Assembly (NCBI GenBank): GCA_007121015.1
Contig: SKMN01000006.1
Coordinates: 1 to 62,353 of the forward strand
DNA length: 62,353 nt
Source of the DNA: Coriobacteriia bacterium
GTDB taxonomy: Bacteria; Actinomycetota; Coriobacteriia; Anaerosomatales; SLCP01
Reading direction: 5' to 3'
Shown: positions 1-8,375 of the stretch, piece by piece
Numbering within the stretch: the stretch's first letter is position 1
Layout: every line of letters begins with the position of its first letter
Notes under the pieces: model-generated
Told to the model about the DNA's origin: nothing
The model's input: the letters and a program-made list of their open reading frames with translations, nothing else
Databases searched by the model: none
Program-made: the position numbers and the translations under genes

Positions 1-1
1 C

Positions 2-121
2 CTACCTTCCCCGGTAGACGTCGCGCCGGTGCCCGACCTTCACCACCCAGACGGTGACCACGTCGTCTTCGATCTCGTAGACGATGCGGTAGTCGCCCTG
101 CCGGATGCGATAGCGGTCGCG
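2..121 (-). pseudogene. RelE/ParE-type toxin remnant (C-terminal half)
   Basis: The minus frame encodes 39 residues ending at a TAG at positions 4-2. They match the C-terminal half of RelE/ParE toxins, with the usual pattern [17 protein letters not shown] followed by a VGHRRDVYR end. Directly upstream in the same frame is a TAA at 124-122, and no start codon lies between, so the N-terminal half (normally about 45 residues) is missing. No antitoxin gene is visible on this side. I read it as a decayed type II toxin. A frameshift rather than a deletion is possible, but the next 30 bases upstream show no RelE-like residues in any frame. Confidence 0.6.
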
Positions 122-153
122 TTATGACGTCAAAACGTCACGACGTCTACGAG

Positions 154-255
154 TCAGCTTTCGCCTCTCGCGCGAACACGACTGACAGGGGCGTACGCCA
201 CGCCGAGGACGAGTGTGAGCAGCACGGCGAGCACGGCGAAGTAACGGAGCGCCAC
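154..255 (-). CDS. Possible small single-span membrane peptide
   Basis: A GTG at 255 opens a 33-codon frame ending in TGA. A GCGAGG ribosome-binding-like sequence lies five bases before the start. The peptide has one hydrophobic segment (about residues 5-22, ALRYFAVLAVLLTLVLGVAY) and then a basic tail rich in arginine, the layout of a small inner-membrane peptide with its C terminus inside. It starts 17 bases after the purQ stop and could be co-transcribed with it. No family is recognised. It may be a chance frame in GC-rich DNA. Confidence 0.35.
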   Translation of the reverse strand: MALRYFAVLAVLLTLVLGVAYAPVSRVRARGES

Positions 256-271
256 GACGCCTCGCCGTGCG

Positions 272-970
272 CTACCCCGCTACCTCTGCGAGCCGGCGCA
301 CGATGGTCGTGAAGAACGCGGCCCCGTCGGTGCCGCCGGTGACCGGGTCGACGACGCGCTCGGGGTGCGGCATGAGGCCGAACACGTTGCCGCGTTCGTT
401 GCAGATGCCGGCGATGTCGTCGAGCGCCCCGTTGGGCGCGCTGCCGCCAACGGCGAGCGAACCGTCAGGCTCGCAGTAGCGAAGCACGACCTGCCCGCCC
501 GCGTGCAGGCGGGCAAGCGTCTCGGCGTCGCAGTAGTAGTTGCCCTCGTTGTGGTTGACGGGTACATCGAGCACGATGCCCGCAGGCAGGTCGAGCCAGT
601 GACACACCGACTCCTCGACGCGGAGCGGCTGCGCGTGACAGATGAACTTGAGCCCTGTGTTGCGCAGCATGGCCCCGGGAAGCAGGTGGGCCTCGGCCAG
701 TATCTGGAACCCGTTGCAGATGCCCATGACCGGCCCGCCGCGTTCGGCGAAGCGGGACACCTCGGCCATGATGGGGCTGAAACGAGCAACGGCACCGCAA
801 CGGATGTAGTCGCCGTAGGAAAAGCCGCCGGGGAGCACGACCGCATCGACGTCGCCGAGGTCCATGTCACCGTGCCACAGGTACTCCGCCGCGAATCCGA
901 GGTGCTCGATCGCGTGCACGACATCCTGCTCGCAGTTCGAGCCCGGGAACACCACTACTCCGAAGCGCAT
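272..970 (-). CDS. purQ: Phosphoribosylformylglycinamidine synthase, glutaminase subunit PurQ
   Basis: This 232-residue class I glutamine amidotransferase supplies ammonia to PurL for the fourth step of purine synthesis (FGAR to FGAM). The oxyanion/nucleophile motif GICNGFQ places the catalytic cysteine at residue 85. The His-Glu pair of the triad is in LMPHPE (H202, E204). Length and start (MRFGVVVFPGSNCEQD) are typical. It follows purS by four bases, and purC lies upstream in the same direction, so this is a pur operon. purL, the partner, is not in the window and may lie beyond the left edge. Confidence 0.97.
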   Translation of the reverse strand: MRFGVVVFPGSNCEQDVVHAIEHLGFAAEYLWHGDMDLGDVDAVVLPGGFSYGDYIRCGAVARFSPIMAEVSRFAERGGPVMGICNGFQILAEAHLLPGAMLRNTGLKFICHAQPLRVEESVCHWLDLPAGIVLDVPVNHNEGNYYCDAETLARLHAGGQVVLRYCEPDGSLAVGGSAPNGALDDIAGICNERGNVFGLMPHPERVVDPVTGGTDGAAFFTTIVRRLAEVAG

Positions 971-974
971 GAGC

Positions 975-1211
975 TTACGCCTCCCCGACTTGCTCGATGC
1001 GGTAGTCCTCGATGACGGGGTTGGCGAGTAGCTTCTCGCACATCTCGCGCACCGTCTCGATGCCGCCCGCCGTCTCGATCCTGATGTACTTGCCGATCTT
1101 CACGCTCTCCACGCCCTCGTAGCCGAGGTTGCGCAGCGCACGCTCGGCAGTCGCCCCGGGCGGATCGAAGATCCCCTGCTTGTACGTCACGAACACCTCG
1201 TAACGCGCCAT
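975..1211 (-). CDS. purS: Phosphoribosylformylglycinamidine synthase, PurS subunit
   Basis: This 78-residue protein is the small bridging subunit of the PurLQS complex found in Gram-positive bacteria and archaea. It shows the family pattern: a beta strand YEVFVTYK, then GIFDPPG, then AERALRNLGYEGVESVKIGK and a C-terminal ANPVIEDYRIE. The ATG at 1211 is chosen because the homologous region begins there with MARYEVF and a GGGGAG sequence lies just upstream. A longer frame exists upstream but adds low-complexity sequence. It is four bases from purQ. Confidence 0.96.
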   Translation of the reverse strand: MARYEVFVTYKQGIFDPPGATAERALRNLGYEGVESVKIGKYIRIETAGGIETVREMCEKLLANPVIEDYRIEQVGEA

Positions 1212-1236
1212 CGTGCCAACTCCCCTCCGCCTGCGT

Positions 1237-1692
1237 TCAGTCGGTATCTGTGCCGCCACGCTTCTTGGTTCCGGATGTCTTCTCGGCCTTGCCCGCCTTC
1301 TCGGCCTTGCCCGCCTTCTCGGCCTTGTCGGCCTCGATCGCGGCCTTGCGCATGGGGCGCAACCTCATGAAGTCGAGGTAGAACGCCGTGAAGATGCATG
1401 CGTACGCGAGCACCAGCACCGTGGTGCCGAACCACGTGCCCTGTTGCCACCACGCGACGAGCGACAAGACGACCGCGGCGCCGAGGACGGATGCCCACAG
1501 CTTGCGCAGGCGCCGGTACTCCGGTGAGGTGGGCACGGGCGCAAGGAACCGGCTGCGAGCCGAACCCTTCACGGGCTTCTTCGAGGGCGCGCTCTTGCCC
1601 CGCTTCGGCTTGGCCGAGGCCGCCGAACGCCGCGTCTTCCCAATCTCCACCCCCCGCTGATAACGTGGGTTGTCCGGCGCTCTCCGTCCCAC
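1237..1692 (-). CDS. Small membrane protein with KAEKAG repeats
   Basis: This 151-residue protein is not assigned to a family. It has a basic, low-complexity N terminus (about 45 residues), two hydrophobic segments (about 66-83, LWASVLGAAVVLSLVAWW, and about 90-106, TTVLVLAYACIFTAFYL), and a lysine/glutamate-rich tail with tandem KAEKAG units. Both charged ends would lie in the cytoplasm. The GTG at 1692 follows the purC stop almost directly; a second GTG at 1650 behind a GGGGGG run is an alternative start. It sits between purC and purS and is probably transcribed with them, which need not imply a purine role. Confidence 0.7.
   Translation of the reverse strand: MGRRAPDNPRYQRGVEIGKTRRSAASAKPKRGKSAPSKKPVKGSARSRFLAPVPTSPEYRRLRKLWASVLGAAVVLSLVAWWQQGTWFGTTVLVLAYACIFTAFYLDFMRLRPMRKAAIEADKAEKAGKAEKAGKAEKTSGTKKRGGTDTD
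1280..1327. repeat. Tandem 18-bp repeat inside a coding region
   Basis: The 18-base unit TTCTCGGCCTTGCCCGCC occurs twice in full (1280-1297, 1298-1315), followed by 12 bases of a third copy. It encodes the KAEKAG repeats at the C terminus of the membrane protein read on the minus strand. Because the unit is a multiple of three, copy-number slippage would keep the frame. Confidence 0.85.
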
Positions 1693-1693
1693 G

Positions 1694-2584
1694 CTACACC
1701 GAGCCTTCCGGGTCGAACGTGCGCCCGGTGATGAGCTCGTAGGCCTGGATGTAGCGTTCGCTCGTGCCCTTGACGATGTCGTCGGGCAGCGCGGGAGGAG
1801 GCGGCGTCTTGTCCCATCCGCTCGCCACGAGCCAGTCGCGGACGTACTGCTTGTCGAAGCTCGGCTGCCCGTGGCCCGGCTCGTAGCTGTCGACCGGCCA
1901 GAACCGGCTCGAGTCCGGGGTGAGGACCTCGTCGATGAGCGTGATCGCGCCGTCGACCCGCCCGAACTCGAACTTCGTGTCGGCGATGATGATGCCGCGT
2001 GCGGCGGCGTGCTCGCGCGCGGTCGAGTAGATCGCGACCGAGACGCGGCGGAGCTCCTCGGCCACCTCGGGCCCGACGATCCCGACCATCCGCTCGAAGG
2101 AGATGTTCTCGTCGTGGTCGCCGATCTCGGCCTTGGTCGACGGCGTGAAGAGCGGCTCCTCGAGCCGGTCGGACTCCACGAGGCCGTCGGGCAGCTCGAT
2201 GTCGCAGACGGTACCCTGGCGGCGATACTCGTTCCACCCGCTGCCCGCGAGGTATCCGCGCACGATGCACTCGACCGGGAAGACGTCGGCCTTCTTCACG
2301 AGCATGAAGCGGCCGCGGAGGTAATCCGCGTGCGGCGCGAACCGCTCGGGCAGGTCGGCGACGTCTGCCGAGAGGAAGTGGTTGGGCACGATATCGCCGA
2401 GAAGTTCGAACCAGAAGAGCGAGAGCTTCGTGAGCACCTCACCCTTGAACGGTATCGGGTCCGGCAACACGACATCGAAGGCGGAGATGCGGTCGGAGGC
2501 GACGAGGAGCAGCGTATCGCCGAGGTCGTAGATGTCGCGGACCTTGCCCTGCGTATCGGGACTGAAGCCTGTCGGATGCGTCAC
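1694..2584 (-). CDS. purC: SAICAR synthetase PurC
   Basis: This 296-residue phosphoribosylaminoimidazole-succinocarboxamide synthase joins CAIR and aspartate using ATP. The N-terminal GKVRDIYDLGD motif, the following LLVASDRISAFDVVLPDPIP and the SLEEPLFTP-type segment are family signatures. The long form (about 296 residues) is as in many Gram-positives. The GTG at 2584 is chosen because a GGAAGGAG ribosome-binding site lies eight bases upstream and family homology starts there. It heads the local pur genes. Confidence 0.97.
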   Translation of the reverse strand: MTHPTGFSPDTQGKVRDIYDLGDTLLLVASDRISAFDVVLPDPIPFKGEVLTKLSLFWFELLGDIVPNHFLSADVADLPERFAPHADYLRGRFMLVKKADVFPVECIVRGYLAGSGWNEYRRQGTVCDIELPDGLVESDRLEEPLFTPSTKAEIGDHDENISFERMVGIVGPEVAEELRRVSVAIYSTAREHAAARGIIIADTKFEFGRVDGAITLIDEVLTPDSSRFWPVDSYEPGHGQPSFDKQYVRDWLVASGWDKTPPPPALPDDIVKGTSERYIQAYELITGRTFDPEGSV

Positions 2585-2726
2585 GTTCGTGTCGCTCCTT
2601 CCACGGTCGCTATGCAACGGGAGGCCACGGCCCGGGAACGTGAAGGGTATGGGGGCGTCGTGGTACGCGTCATTGTAGGCGAAAGCGCGCGGCGGGTGTA
2701 GGGTGCCCTCGGCCGCCCTCGGCCGC

Positions 2727-3698
2727 TCACAGCGCGCCGGGGCCCGCCATGCCGGCGTAGAGGACCACGATGTAGGCGATGTAGCTGCCGAACAGCGCCG
2801 CACCGCCCAACCGCCCGACCCTGCCTCTCCACAACACCAGCGGGAGCAGCACGGCCGAGGAAGCCAGCATCACCCACATGTCGAACCCGGCGATGCCCGG
2901 TGACACCTCGAGCGACCGGGTCATCGAGGTGATGCCGAGGATGGCGAGCACGTTGAAGATGTTGCTGCCCACGACGTTGCCGATCGCGACATCGGCGTGG
3001 TTGCGTGCGGCCGCTACGAGCGAGGTGGCCAGTTCGGGCAGTGACGTGCCCAGCGCCACGATGGACAGGCCGATGACCGCCTCGGACACCCCGAAGGTAC
3101 GAGCGATCTCCTCGGCCCCGGTGACGAGCATCTTCGAGCCTACGACGAGTGCGACCAGCCCGGCGGCGAGTTCGAGGAGTCCGACCCACAGGCTCTTGGT
3201 CACGCCGGCGAGCTCGTCGGCTTCGCGAAGGTGCAACTCCGCGGAGGGAGCGGTTCCCGTCATCTCGGTCCAGTACGAGTACCAGATGTAGGTGATGAGC
3301 GCTCCCACCATGATCCCACCGTGCCACCGCTCGATGACGCCGTACAGCCCCAGACCGGTGAGCACCACGACCGATCCGAGCATGAAGATGAGGTCGCGCC
3401 GGATTCCGGCGGCCTCGACGACGATCGGGGCGACCATGGCCGACGCGCCCACGATGAGAAGCACATTGGCGATGTTGCTGCCCACCACGTTGCCGATCGA
3501 GATATCCACCTGACCACGCCACGCGGCCTCGAGGCTCACGAGGAGTTCCGGGGCGGACGTGCAGAATGCAACGACGGTGAGCCCGATGAGCAGGGACGAC
3601 ACCCCGAACCGGCGAGAGACCGATACGGCGCCGCGCACGAGCCACTCCCCGCCGACGAACAGGAGCGCGAACCCACCGACGGCCAGTACATACATCAT
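2727..3698 (-). CDS. Sodium/calcium exchanger, CaxA/YrbG family
   Basis: This 323-residue integral membrane antiporter has two homologous halves. Each carries an alpha repeat: VVAFCTSAPELLVSL ending in GNVVGSNIANVLLI in the first half, and IVALGTSLPELATSL ending in GNVVGSNIFNVLAI in the second. The glutamates in the SAPE/SLPE motifs and the NVVGSN asparagines bind the cation. About ten membrane segments are visible. It would exchange Na+ or H+ for Ca2+ across the plasma membrane. The start at tandem ATGs (3698/3695) follows GAGAGGAA. It stands alone between purC and a two-component system. Confidence 0.93.
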   Translation of the reverse strand: MMYVLAVGGFALLFVGGEWLVRGAVSVSRRFGVSSLLIGLTVVAFCTSAPELLVSLEAAWRGQVDISIGNVVGSNIANVLLIVGASAMVAPIVVEAAGIRRDLIFMLGSVVVLTGLGLYGVIERWHGGIMVGALITYIWYSYWTEMTGTAPSAELHLREADELAGVTKSLWVGLLELAAGLVALVVGSKMLVTGAEEIARTFGVSEAVIGLSIVALGTSLPELATSLVAAARNHADVAIGNVVGSNIFNVLAILGITSMTRSLEVSPGIAGFDMWVMLASSAVLLPLVLWRGRVGRLGGAALFGSYIAYIVVLYAGMAGPGAL

Positions 3699-3799
3699 CG
3701 AGACGCGATTCCTCTCGTGAGGGACGAATCACACGTGCCGCGGTCGTATGCCGACGCACGACGACAGAGTGTAGCGCACCGGGGGAAGTCGCGCAGGGC

Positions 3800-5221
3800 T
3801 CACGGTGCGATCGGTAGCCTGAGCGTGAAGATCGTCCCTCCCTGCGGCCTGCGCGCCACCCCGACGCTCCCTCCGTGCCGCTCGACGATCTCTTTGACTA
3901 TGGCAAGTCCGATACCCAGACCCCCCGTCGCCCGGTCCCTAGCGGCGTCCTCCCGCCAGAAGCGCGAGAAGACTCGTCGGATGTTCTCATCGGCGATCCC
4001 GATGCCGGTGTCGGAGACGTGGATGACAGCGCCATCGGCCTCCCGGGAGAGCGTAACCTCGACATGTCCCCCCGCCGGCGTGTAGCGCGCAGCGTTGGAG
4101 AGCAGGTTGCCGACCGCTTGCACGATGCGGTCCGCATCGCCCATCACGGTGATACCGTCGGTCAGGCGCACGCGAAGATCGAGACCGCAGACCTCGATGA
4201 ACGCGCGGTGCGCGTCGACAGCCGAGCGCACGGTCGCAGCGATGTCGACCGGCTCGTGTCGCATCGGTACCGTGCCGCGCTCGAGGCGCGTGAGTTCGAG
4301 GATGCCATCGGCGAGCCGGGCAAGCCGCACGGTCTCGTCACGAACGACCCCGAGCTGCTCCTCGTCGGCGGGGAGGACACCGTCTTGCATCGCTTCGACG
4401 GTCGCCTGGATCGCCTGGAGTGGCGTGCGCAACTCGTGCGCGACATCGGCCGTCAGGCGTCGCTCCATCTCGCGATCGGCCTCGATCGCATCGGCCATGT
4501 CGTCGAAGGTCTTGCCGAGGAGCCCGATGGCGTCGTCGCCCCAGACACCGGTCCGCGCATCCTGGTCCCCGGCCCGGAGAGCCTCGGCTGCCTCGGTGAT
4601 CCGGTCGATCGGTCGCACGAGACCCGCAGCGAACACGAACCCGGCGAACGACGCGAACCCGACGGCGATGAGCCCGGCTGTGGCGAGCCCCGCAAGGCTC
4701 GCCTTCTGGAACCGCACATCGGTCTCGGTGAGCAGCCCTTCGGGCGAGAGCGGCCACACTCTCACTATCCCGACGATCTCGCTCTGGACCACGACCGGGG
4801 CGCTGACCACCGGCTCCATCGGCGAGGCGCTCGCAGCAGGTATCCGGCCGATCATGCCGTGTGCGAGTCCGCCCATGAGGGAATCGTCGTAGACGATGTA
4901 GCCCTCGTCGTCGAGCACGTGGAGACCGAGGCCCGCCATGATCCCGAATCGTGGCAGCTGTGCGAACGCGTCTATCGTCCACCCGCCATCACGCTCGTAG
5001 TAGCTCGCCAACATCGTGGCGGCGCCCGTTGCGGTATTCTGGAGCCCCTCGCGCACGTAGCGGTCGAACTGCTGTTGCCACACGAACGAGAGGATGAGCG
5101 CGGACAAACCTGCGGTCAGCAGAGCGACCGCGGCGAACGCCACGGCGAGGCGGGTAGTGAGACGCTTCGGCAGCAGGCGCGACGGCCGCCGCATCCCGGA
5201 GCCTGACACGACCTCGGGCAT
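3800..5221 (-). CDS. Membrane sensor histidine kinase
   Basis: This 473-residue sensor kinase has a first membrane segment at about 20-45, an extracytoplasmic region of about 125 residues, a second membrane segment at about 175-203, a HAMP linker beginning RPIDRITEAAEALRAGDQ, a HisKA domain with the phospho-accepting histidine in DVAHELRTPLQAIQA, and an ATPase domain with N box NLLSNAARYTP, DTGIGI and GGLGIGLAIV. The ATG overlaps the stop of the upstream response-regulator gene (TGATG), so the two are co-translated. A GTG one codon earlier is possible. The ligand sensed by the extracytoplasmic part is unknown. Confidence 0.95.
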   Translation of the reverse strand: MPEVVSGSGMRRPSRLLPKRLTTRLAVAFAAVALLTAGLSALILSFVWQQQFDRYVREGLQNTATGAATMLASYYERDGGWTIDAFAQLPRFGIMAGLGLHVLDDEGYIVYDDSLMGGLAHGMIGRIPAASASPMEPVVSAPVVVQSEIVGIVRVWPLSPEGLLTETDVRFQKASLAGLATAGLIAVGFASFAGFVFAAGLVRPIDRITEAAEALRAGDQDARTGVWGDDAIGLLGKTFDDMADAIEADREMERRLTADVAHELRTPLQAIQATVEAMQDGVLPADEEQLGVVRDETVRLARLADGILELTRLERGTVPMRHEPVDIAATVRSAVDAHRAFIEVCGLDLRVRLTDGITVMGDADRIVQAVGNLLSNAARYTPAGGHVEVTLSREADGAVIHVSDTGIGIADENIRRVFSRFWREDAARDRATGGLGIGLAIVKEIVERHGGSVGVARRPQGGTIFTLRLPIAP

Positions 5222-5931
5222 CACTCGTCCTCGGCTGCCTGGTACTCGAAACGATACCCGACGCCGTGCACGGTGCGGATGAACGTGGGATCGCGCGGAT
5301 CGTCGTCGAGCTTGGAACGCAGGTTCTTGACGTGACTGTCGATCGTGCGCTCGTAGCCTTCGAAATCGTATCCGAGGACCTTCTCGACGAGCTCCATGCG
5401 CGTGTAGACGCGCCCGGGATACCGTGCGAGCGTCACGAGAAGCTTGAACTCGCTCGCCGTCAGGTCGATCTCCTCGCCGGCGACAAAGACCTTGTGGCCC
5501 GCAGTGTCAATGTCGAGTTCGCCAAAGACGAGCCTGTCGCGCTGGGGCTCTTCACCTGCGCGCGCGCGACGCAGCAGCGCGCGCACGCGCGCGACGAGTT
5601 CTCTCGGGGAGAACGGCTTGACGAGGTAGTCGTCGGCGCCGAGACCGAGCCCGGCGATCCGGTCTTCCTCCTCGCCCTTCGCGGTGAGCATGATGATGGG
5701 CACATCCGAGGTGTCGCGGATGTCGCGGCAGACGGCCTCGCCGCTCACTTTGGGAAGCATGAGGTCGAGTATGACGAGGTCGTAGTGGCTCTTCTCGAAC
5801 GCCGTGAGAGCGGCTTCCCCGTCTGCGACGGCAGTCACCCAGTACCCTTCGCGTTCGAGGTACGCGGTGACGACGTCTCGTATGGATTTCTCATCCTCGA
5901 CGAACAGGATGCGCCGTGAAGGATTCGCCAT
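5221..5931 (-). CDS. OmpR/PhoB-type response regulator
   Basis: This 236-residue transcription factor has an intact receiver (acidic pair E12-D13, phospho-acceptor D56 in VILDLMLPK, switch threonine in MLTAKG, lysine in VKPFSPREL) and a C-terminal winged helix with the ERTIDSHVKNLRSKL recognition region and the VHGVGYRFE end. It is the partner of the kinase encoded directly downstream. The ATG at 5931 is preferred because GGGAGA lies just upstream and receiver homology begins with RRILFVEDE. The target genes cannot be told from the sequence. Confidence 0.95.
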   Translation of the reverse strand: MANPSRRILFVEDEKSIRDVVTAYLEREGYWVTAVADGEAALTAFEKSHYDLVILDLMLPKVSGEAVCRDIRDTSDVPIIMLTAKGEEEDRIAGLGLGADDYLVKPFSPRELVARVRALLRRARAGEEPQRDRLVFGELDIDTAGHKVFVAGEEIDLTASEFKLLVTLARYPGRVYTRMELVEKVLGYDFEGYERTIDSHVKNLRSKLDDDPRDPTFIRTVHGVGYRFEYQAAEDE

Positions 5932-6099
5932 GTCGTGTCTCCCGTCGGTATGCACGAGGTCAGACAAGCAAAGTCTACTCCTTCGTACCCGCTTCGGGCT
6001 CCGACTCCACGCGAACTCCACGCGGACATGTGACGCACATCGCAGGGATAGACGCGCAGACATGGCCCGGGCCGATCTCGCCGGGGGCCGGAAGCGGTC

Positions 6100-6909
6100 T
6101 CAGCCGGTGCGGAGGGCCTCGGCAAGCGTTGAAGGAAGACCGGCTGAGCACATCGCCTCGACGACCGCATCGACGTCGTACTCGACCCGGTGGAAGGCGA
6201 CTCCCACCCACGTGTCGGAGAGACCGGCCGAGGCGGCGAACGCGTCGTCGGGCACTGCGGCACGCACCTGCGCCGAGCCACCGATCACAAGCTCGATCCA
6301 GCCTGCCCGAGGGTCGCCGTCTTTGGGTTTTCCGACCGAGCCGGAGTTCACGTAATGGATGACAGGGCTCGCGGCGGTGCCGTCCGCCTCCGCGTAGAAA
6401 GAGCGATGGTACGGGATGTGGACGTGTCCACAACATACGACGTCAGCCCCGGCGTCGCGCGCGAGCCGCGCAAGCTGCGCCTCGCCTCGATCGGGCATAA
6501 GGTACTCGTTGATACGCCGAGGCGAGCCATGCGTAAGCAGGATGCGGACGCCCCCATCATCGTGCCGGATCCCGTCTTCGAGACCGAGAAGCCATTCGGC
6601 GTCCCGGTCGCCCACCATCCGTTCGGTGAACTCGTAGCTCGCCGCGCCGTCCGACTTGGCTTGATCTGTCGCGTAGTAGCACCCGCACGCCCCGCTACGG
6701 TCGCCGACACCCTGGTCGTAGTTGCCTCGGATCACGGGGTCGCACGTGTCGCGGACCATCTCGATCGCACCAACCGGGTCGGGGCCGTAGCCCACCAGGT
6801 CGCCAAGGCAGTACCGCTCCTCGATCCCGCTCGCACCGATGTCGTCGAGGACCGCGGCGAGTGCAGGAACGTTCCCGTGGATATCCGAGTAGAGAGCTAG
6901 GCGCCTCAC
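6100..6909 (-). CDS. YfcE/MJ0936-type metallophosphoesterase
   Basis: This calcineurin-like phosphodiesterase of about 269 residues shows the full metal-binding set: YSDIHGN at the N terminus, CLGDLVGYGPDP, GNYDQ, LLTHGSPRR and CGHVHIPY. Such enzymes hydrolyse phosphodiesters with two metal ions; the substrate is unknown. I prefer the GTG at 6909 (VRRLALYSD), which has GGGAG five bases upstream, over the ATG at 6921, which has no clear ribosome-binding site. It lies just downstream of the membrane protein gene that ends at 6934, in the same direction. Confidence 0.9.
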   Translation of the reverse strand: MRRLALYSDIHGNVPALAAVLDDIGASGIEERYCLGDLVGYGPDPVGAIEMVRDTCDPVIRGNYDQGVGDRSGACGCYYATDQAKSDGAASYEFTERMVGDRDAEWLLGLEDGIRHDDGGVRILLTHGSPRRINEYLMPDRGEAQLARLARDAGADVVCCGHVHIPYHRSFYAEADGTAASPVIHYVNSGSVGKPKDGDPRAGWIELVIGGSAQVRAAVPDDAFAASAGLSDTWVGVAFHRVEYDVDAVVEAMCSAGLPSTLAEALRTG

Positions 6910-6933
6910 ACAAACTCCCATCAGGACGACGCC

Positions 6934-8208
6934 CTACGGCAGATAGCCCCGTGATCGAAGCAGGACCGCGATCGCGTCGGCGTCGGTGAGGGTGGGATCG
7001 TACTCGACGCGCAGCGCCAGCGTGTCCCGCTCGAGGGCGGCGGTAGCCACGCCGGGCACGGTCGCCAGTGCCGAGAACATCTTGGGCGCCTCTTCTTCAG
7101 GCGGACACGCGCACGGGATGATGATGGAGAACTCTATCCGATCGGCGGCGTCCGCGGTGCTCACACGCTGACTGATCCACCCGTTCGACGCGTCGATCAC
7201 GCCGACCTGCCCACGTTCGCCGCCCATGGTCATGACCATCACGATGCCCAAGATGAGCACCGCGGCAGCGATGAGGAGCACGCGTGGCGAGAGCAGAGCC
7301 GCCGTCGCACTCGACACGGGGTTCCCGGCGAGGTCCTCCTCGCTCTCCCCGGTGACCCGGGTCTCGAACCCGTCATCATCGGCGGCATCCTCGGTCAGCG
7401 GCGCACCGCCCTGCGAACCGGCAGATTCGTCGTTGACCATGCGAGCGCTGTTCCGCCCACGCGCGCGGGCCGCAAGCAGCATCAGCAACGCGCCGGCGAT
7501 CGCCGCAGCAACCAGTGCGACCAATAGCGGGGGCACCTCTGAACCGGCAGGACCACCCGCTGGAGCAGGAGGTGTCCCGCCGACCGGCAACGTGTATCCG
7601 AGCGTGAACCCGAGCTCCTCGCCCTGTGCCACACCGGAACGCTCGGTGTAGTAGTAGGTGTAGTTGTTGGGACCGGCAGCAGCCAGCGACCCTTCAGGCA
7701 CCGCGGTAGCAGTGCTCCCAGGGGGGAGGCCGATCGCGATGCGCGCAGACTCGGCAGGCGCAGGTGCCAGGAACTCGTACGAGGCCTCGGTCGTGCCGTC
7801 AGGTCCCGGTCGCGTCGCGCCGGGATAGACGACCTCGACCTGTGCGATGTGAGAACGAGTCAGCGTCAGCACGGCCACGTACCCACCGTCCCGCTCTTCG
7901 ATGACAGCGTCGGCGACGATGTCCTCCTCGATGGTCTCGCCGATGATCTCGCCGGACCACTCTACCTGCGAACCTTCCGGCACCGGGAGTGCGACCTGAG
8001 CAGGAAGCGGTGTGTCGTGCGGGATCGAACCGCTCACGATGAGCAGCGGCTCCCCTCCGCCCATCGGCTGCACCAACAGTGAGGCGCCGAGCGTGACGAA
8101 CGCCCCGGGCTGCGCGAGAGCGGCCATCGGGCCTGCCACGGCCACGGTGACCGCGAGAACGACGGTCGCGATCCAGCGAACAACCGAGTTGTGGGTCAAG
8201 CGTGACAT
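6934..8208 (-). CDS. Exported membrane protein with C-terminal HMA-like domain
   Basis: This 424-residue protein has a signal peptide (about 1-33, ending AALAQ) and an extracytoplasmic beta-rich region of about 190 residues. Next come a proline/glycine hinge and a membrane segment at about 225-246 (LLVALVAAAIAGALLML), an acidic cytoplasmic stretch and a second membrane segment at about 308-330. The tail of about 70 residues resembles a heavy-metal-associated fold: strand IEFSIIIP, a CAC pair (C366, C368), helix, strand TLALRVEYDP, helix ADAIAVLLRSRGY. The classical motif has CxxC, so metal binding is inferred. No overall family is recognised. It may be co-transcribed with the phosphodiesterase gene downstream. 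Confidence 0.75.
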   Translation of the reverse strand: MSRLTHNSVVRWIATVVLAVTVAVAGPMAALAQPGAFVTLGASLLVQPMGGGEPLLIVSGSIPHDTPLPAQVALPVPEGSQVEWSGEIIGETIEEDIVADAVIEERDGGYVAVLTLTRSHIAQVEVVYPGATRPGPDGTTEASYEFLAPAPAESARIAIGLPPGSTATAVPEGSLAAAGPNNYTYYYTERSGVAQGEELGFTLGYTLPVGGTPPAPAGGPAGSEVPPLLVALVAAAIAGALLMLLAARARGRNSARMVNDESAGSQGGAPLTEDAADDDGFETRVTGESEEDLAGNPVSSATAALLSPRVLLIAAAVLILGIVMVMTMGGERGQVGVIDASNGWISQRVSTADAADRIEFSIIIPCACPPEEEAPKMFSALATVPGVATAALERDTLALRVEYDPTLTDADAIAVLLRSRGYLP

Positions 8209-8375
8209 GTGAACCTCCGAGGAAGGGCCCGGGCAGCGAGTGATGCGCCCGCATGGCGCCGGACGCCAGTCCGTGCAGGCACATCATCCACAGAAGATTA
8301 TCACGACATATCCAGCGAAGGTCGTGCCGCGACCGAACCTCCATAACTGGAGCCGCTCGCCGATAGCATACGGGC

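Noticed and set aside
1280-1327. A CRISPR or regulatory repeat array
   Set aside because: The 18-bp units are tandem, have no spacers and encode in-frame KAEKAG repeats.
2581-3759. Long arginine-rich frame over the exchanger gene
   Set aside because: It lies in another frame of the same strand as a clear Na+/Ca2+ exchanger and has only low-complexity arginine, glycine and alanine content typical of GC-rich shadows.
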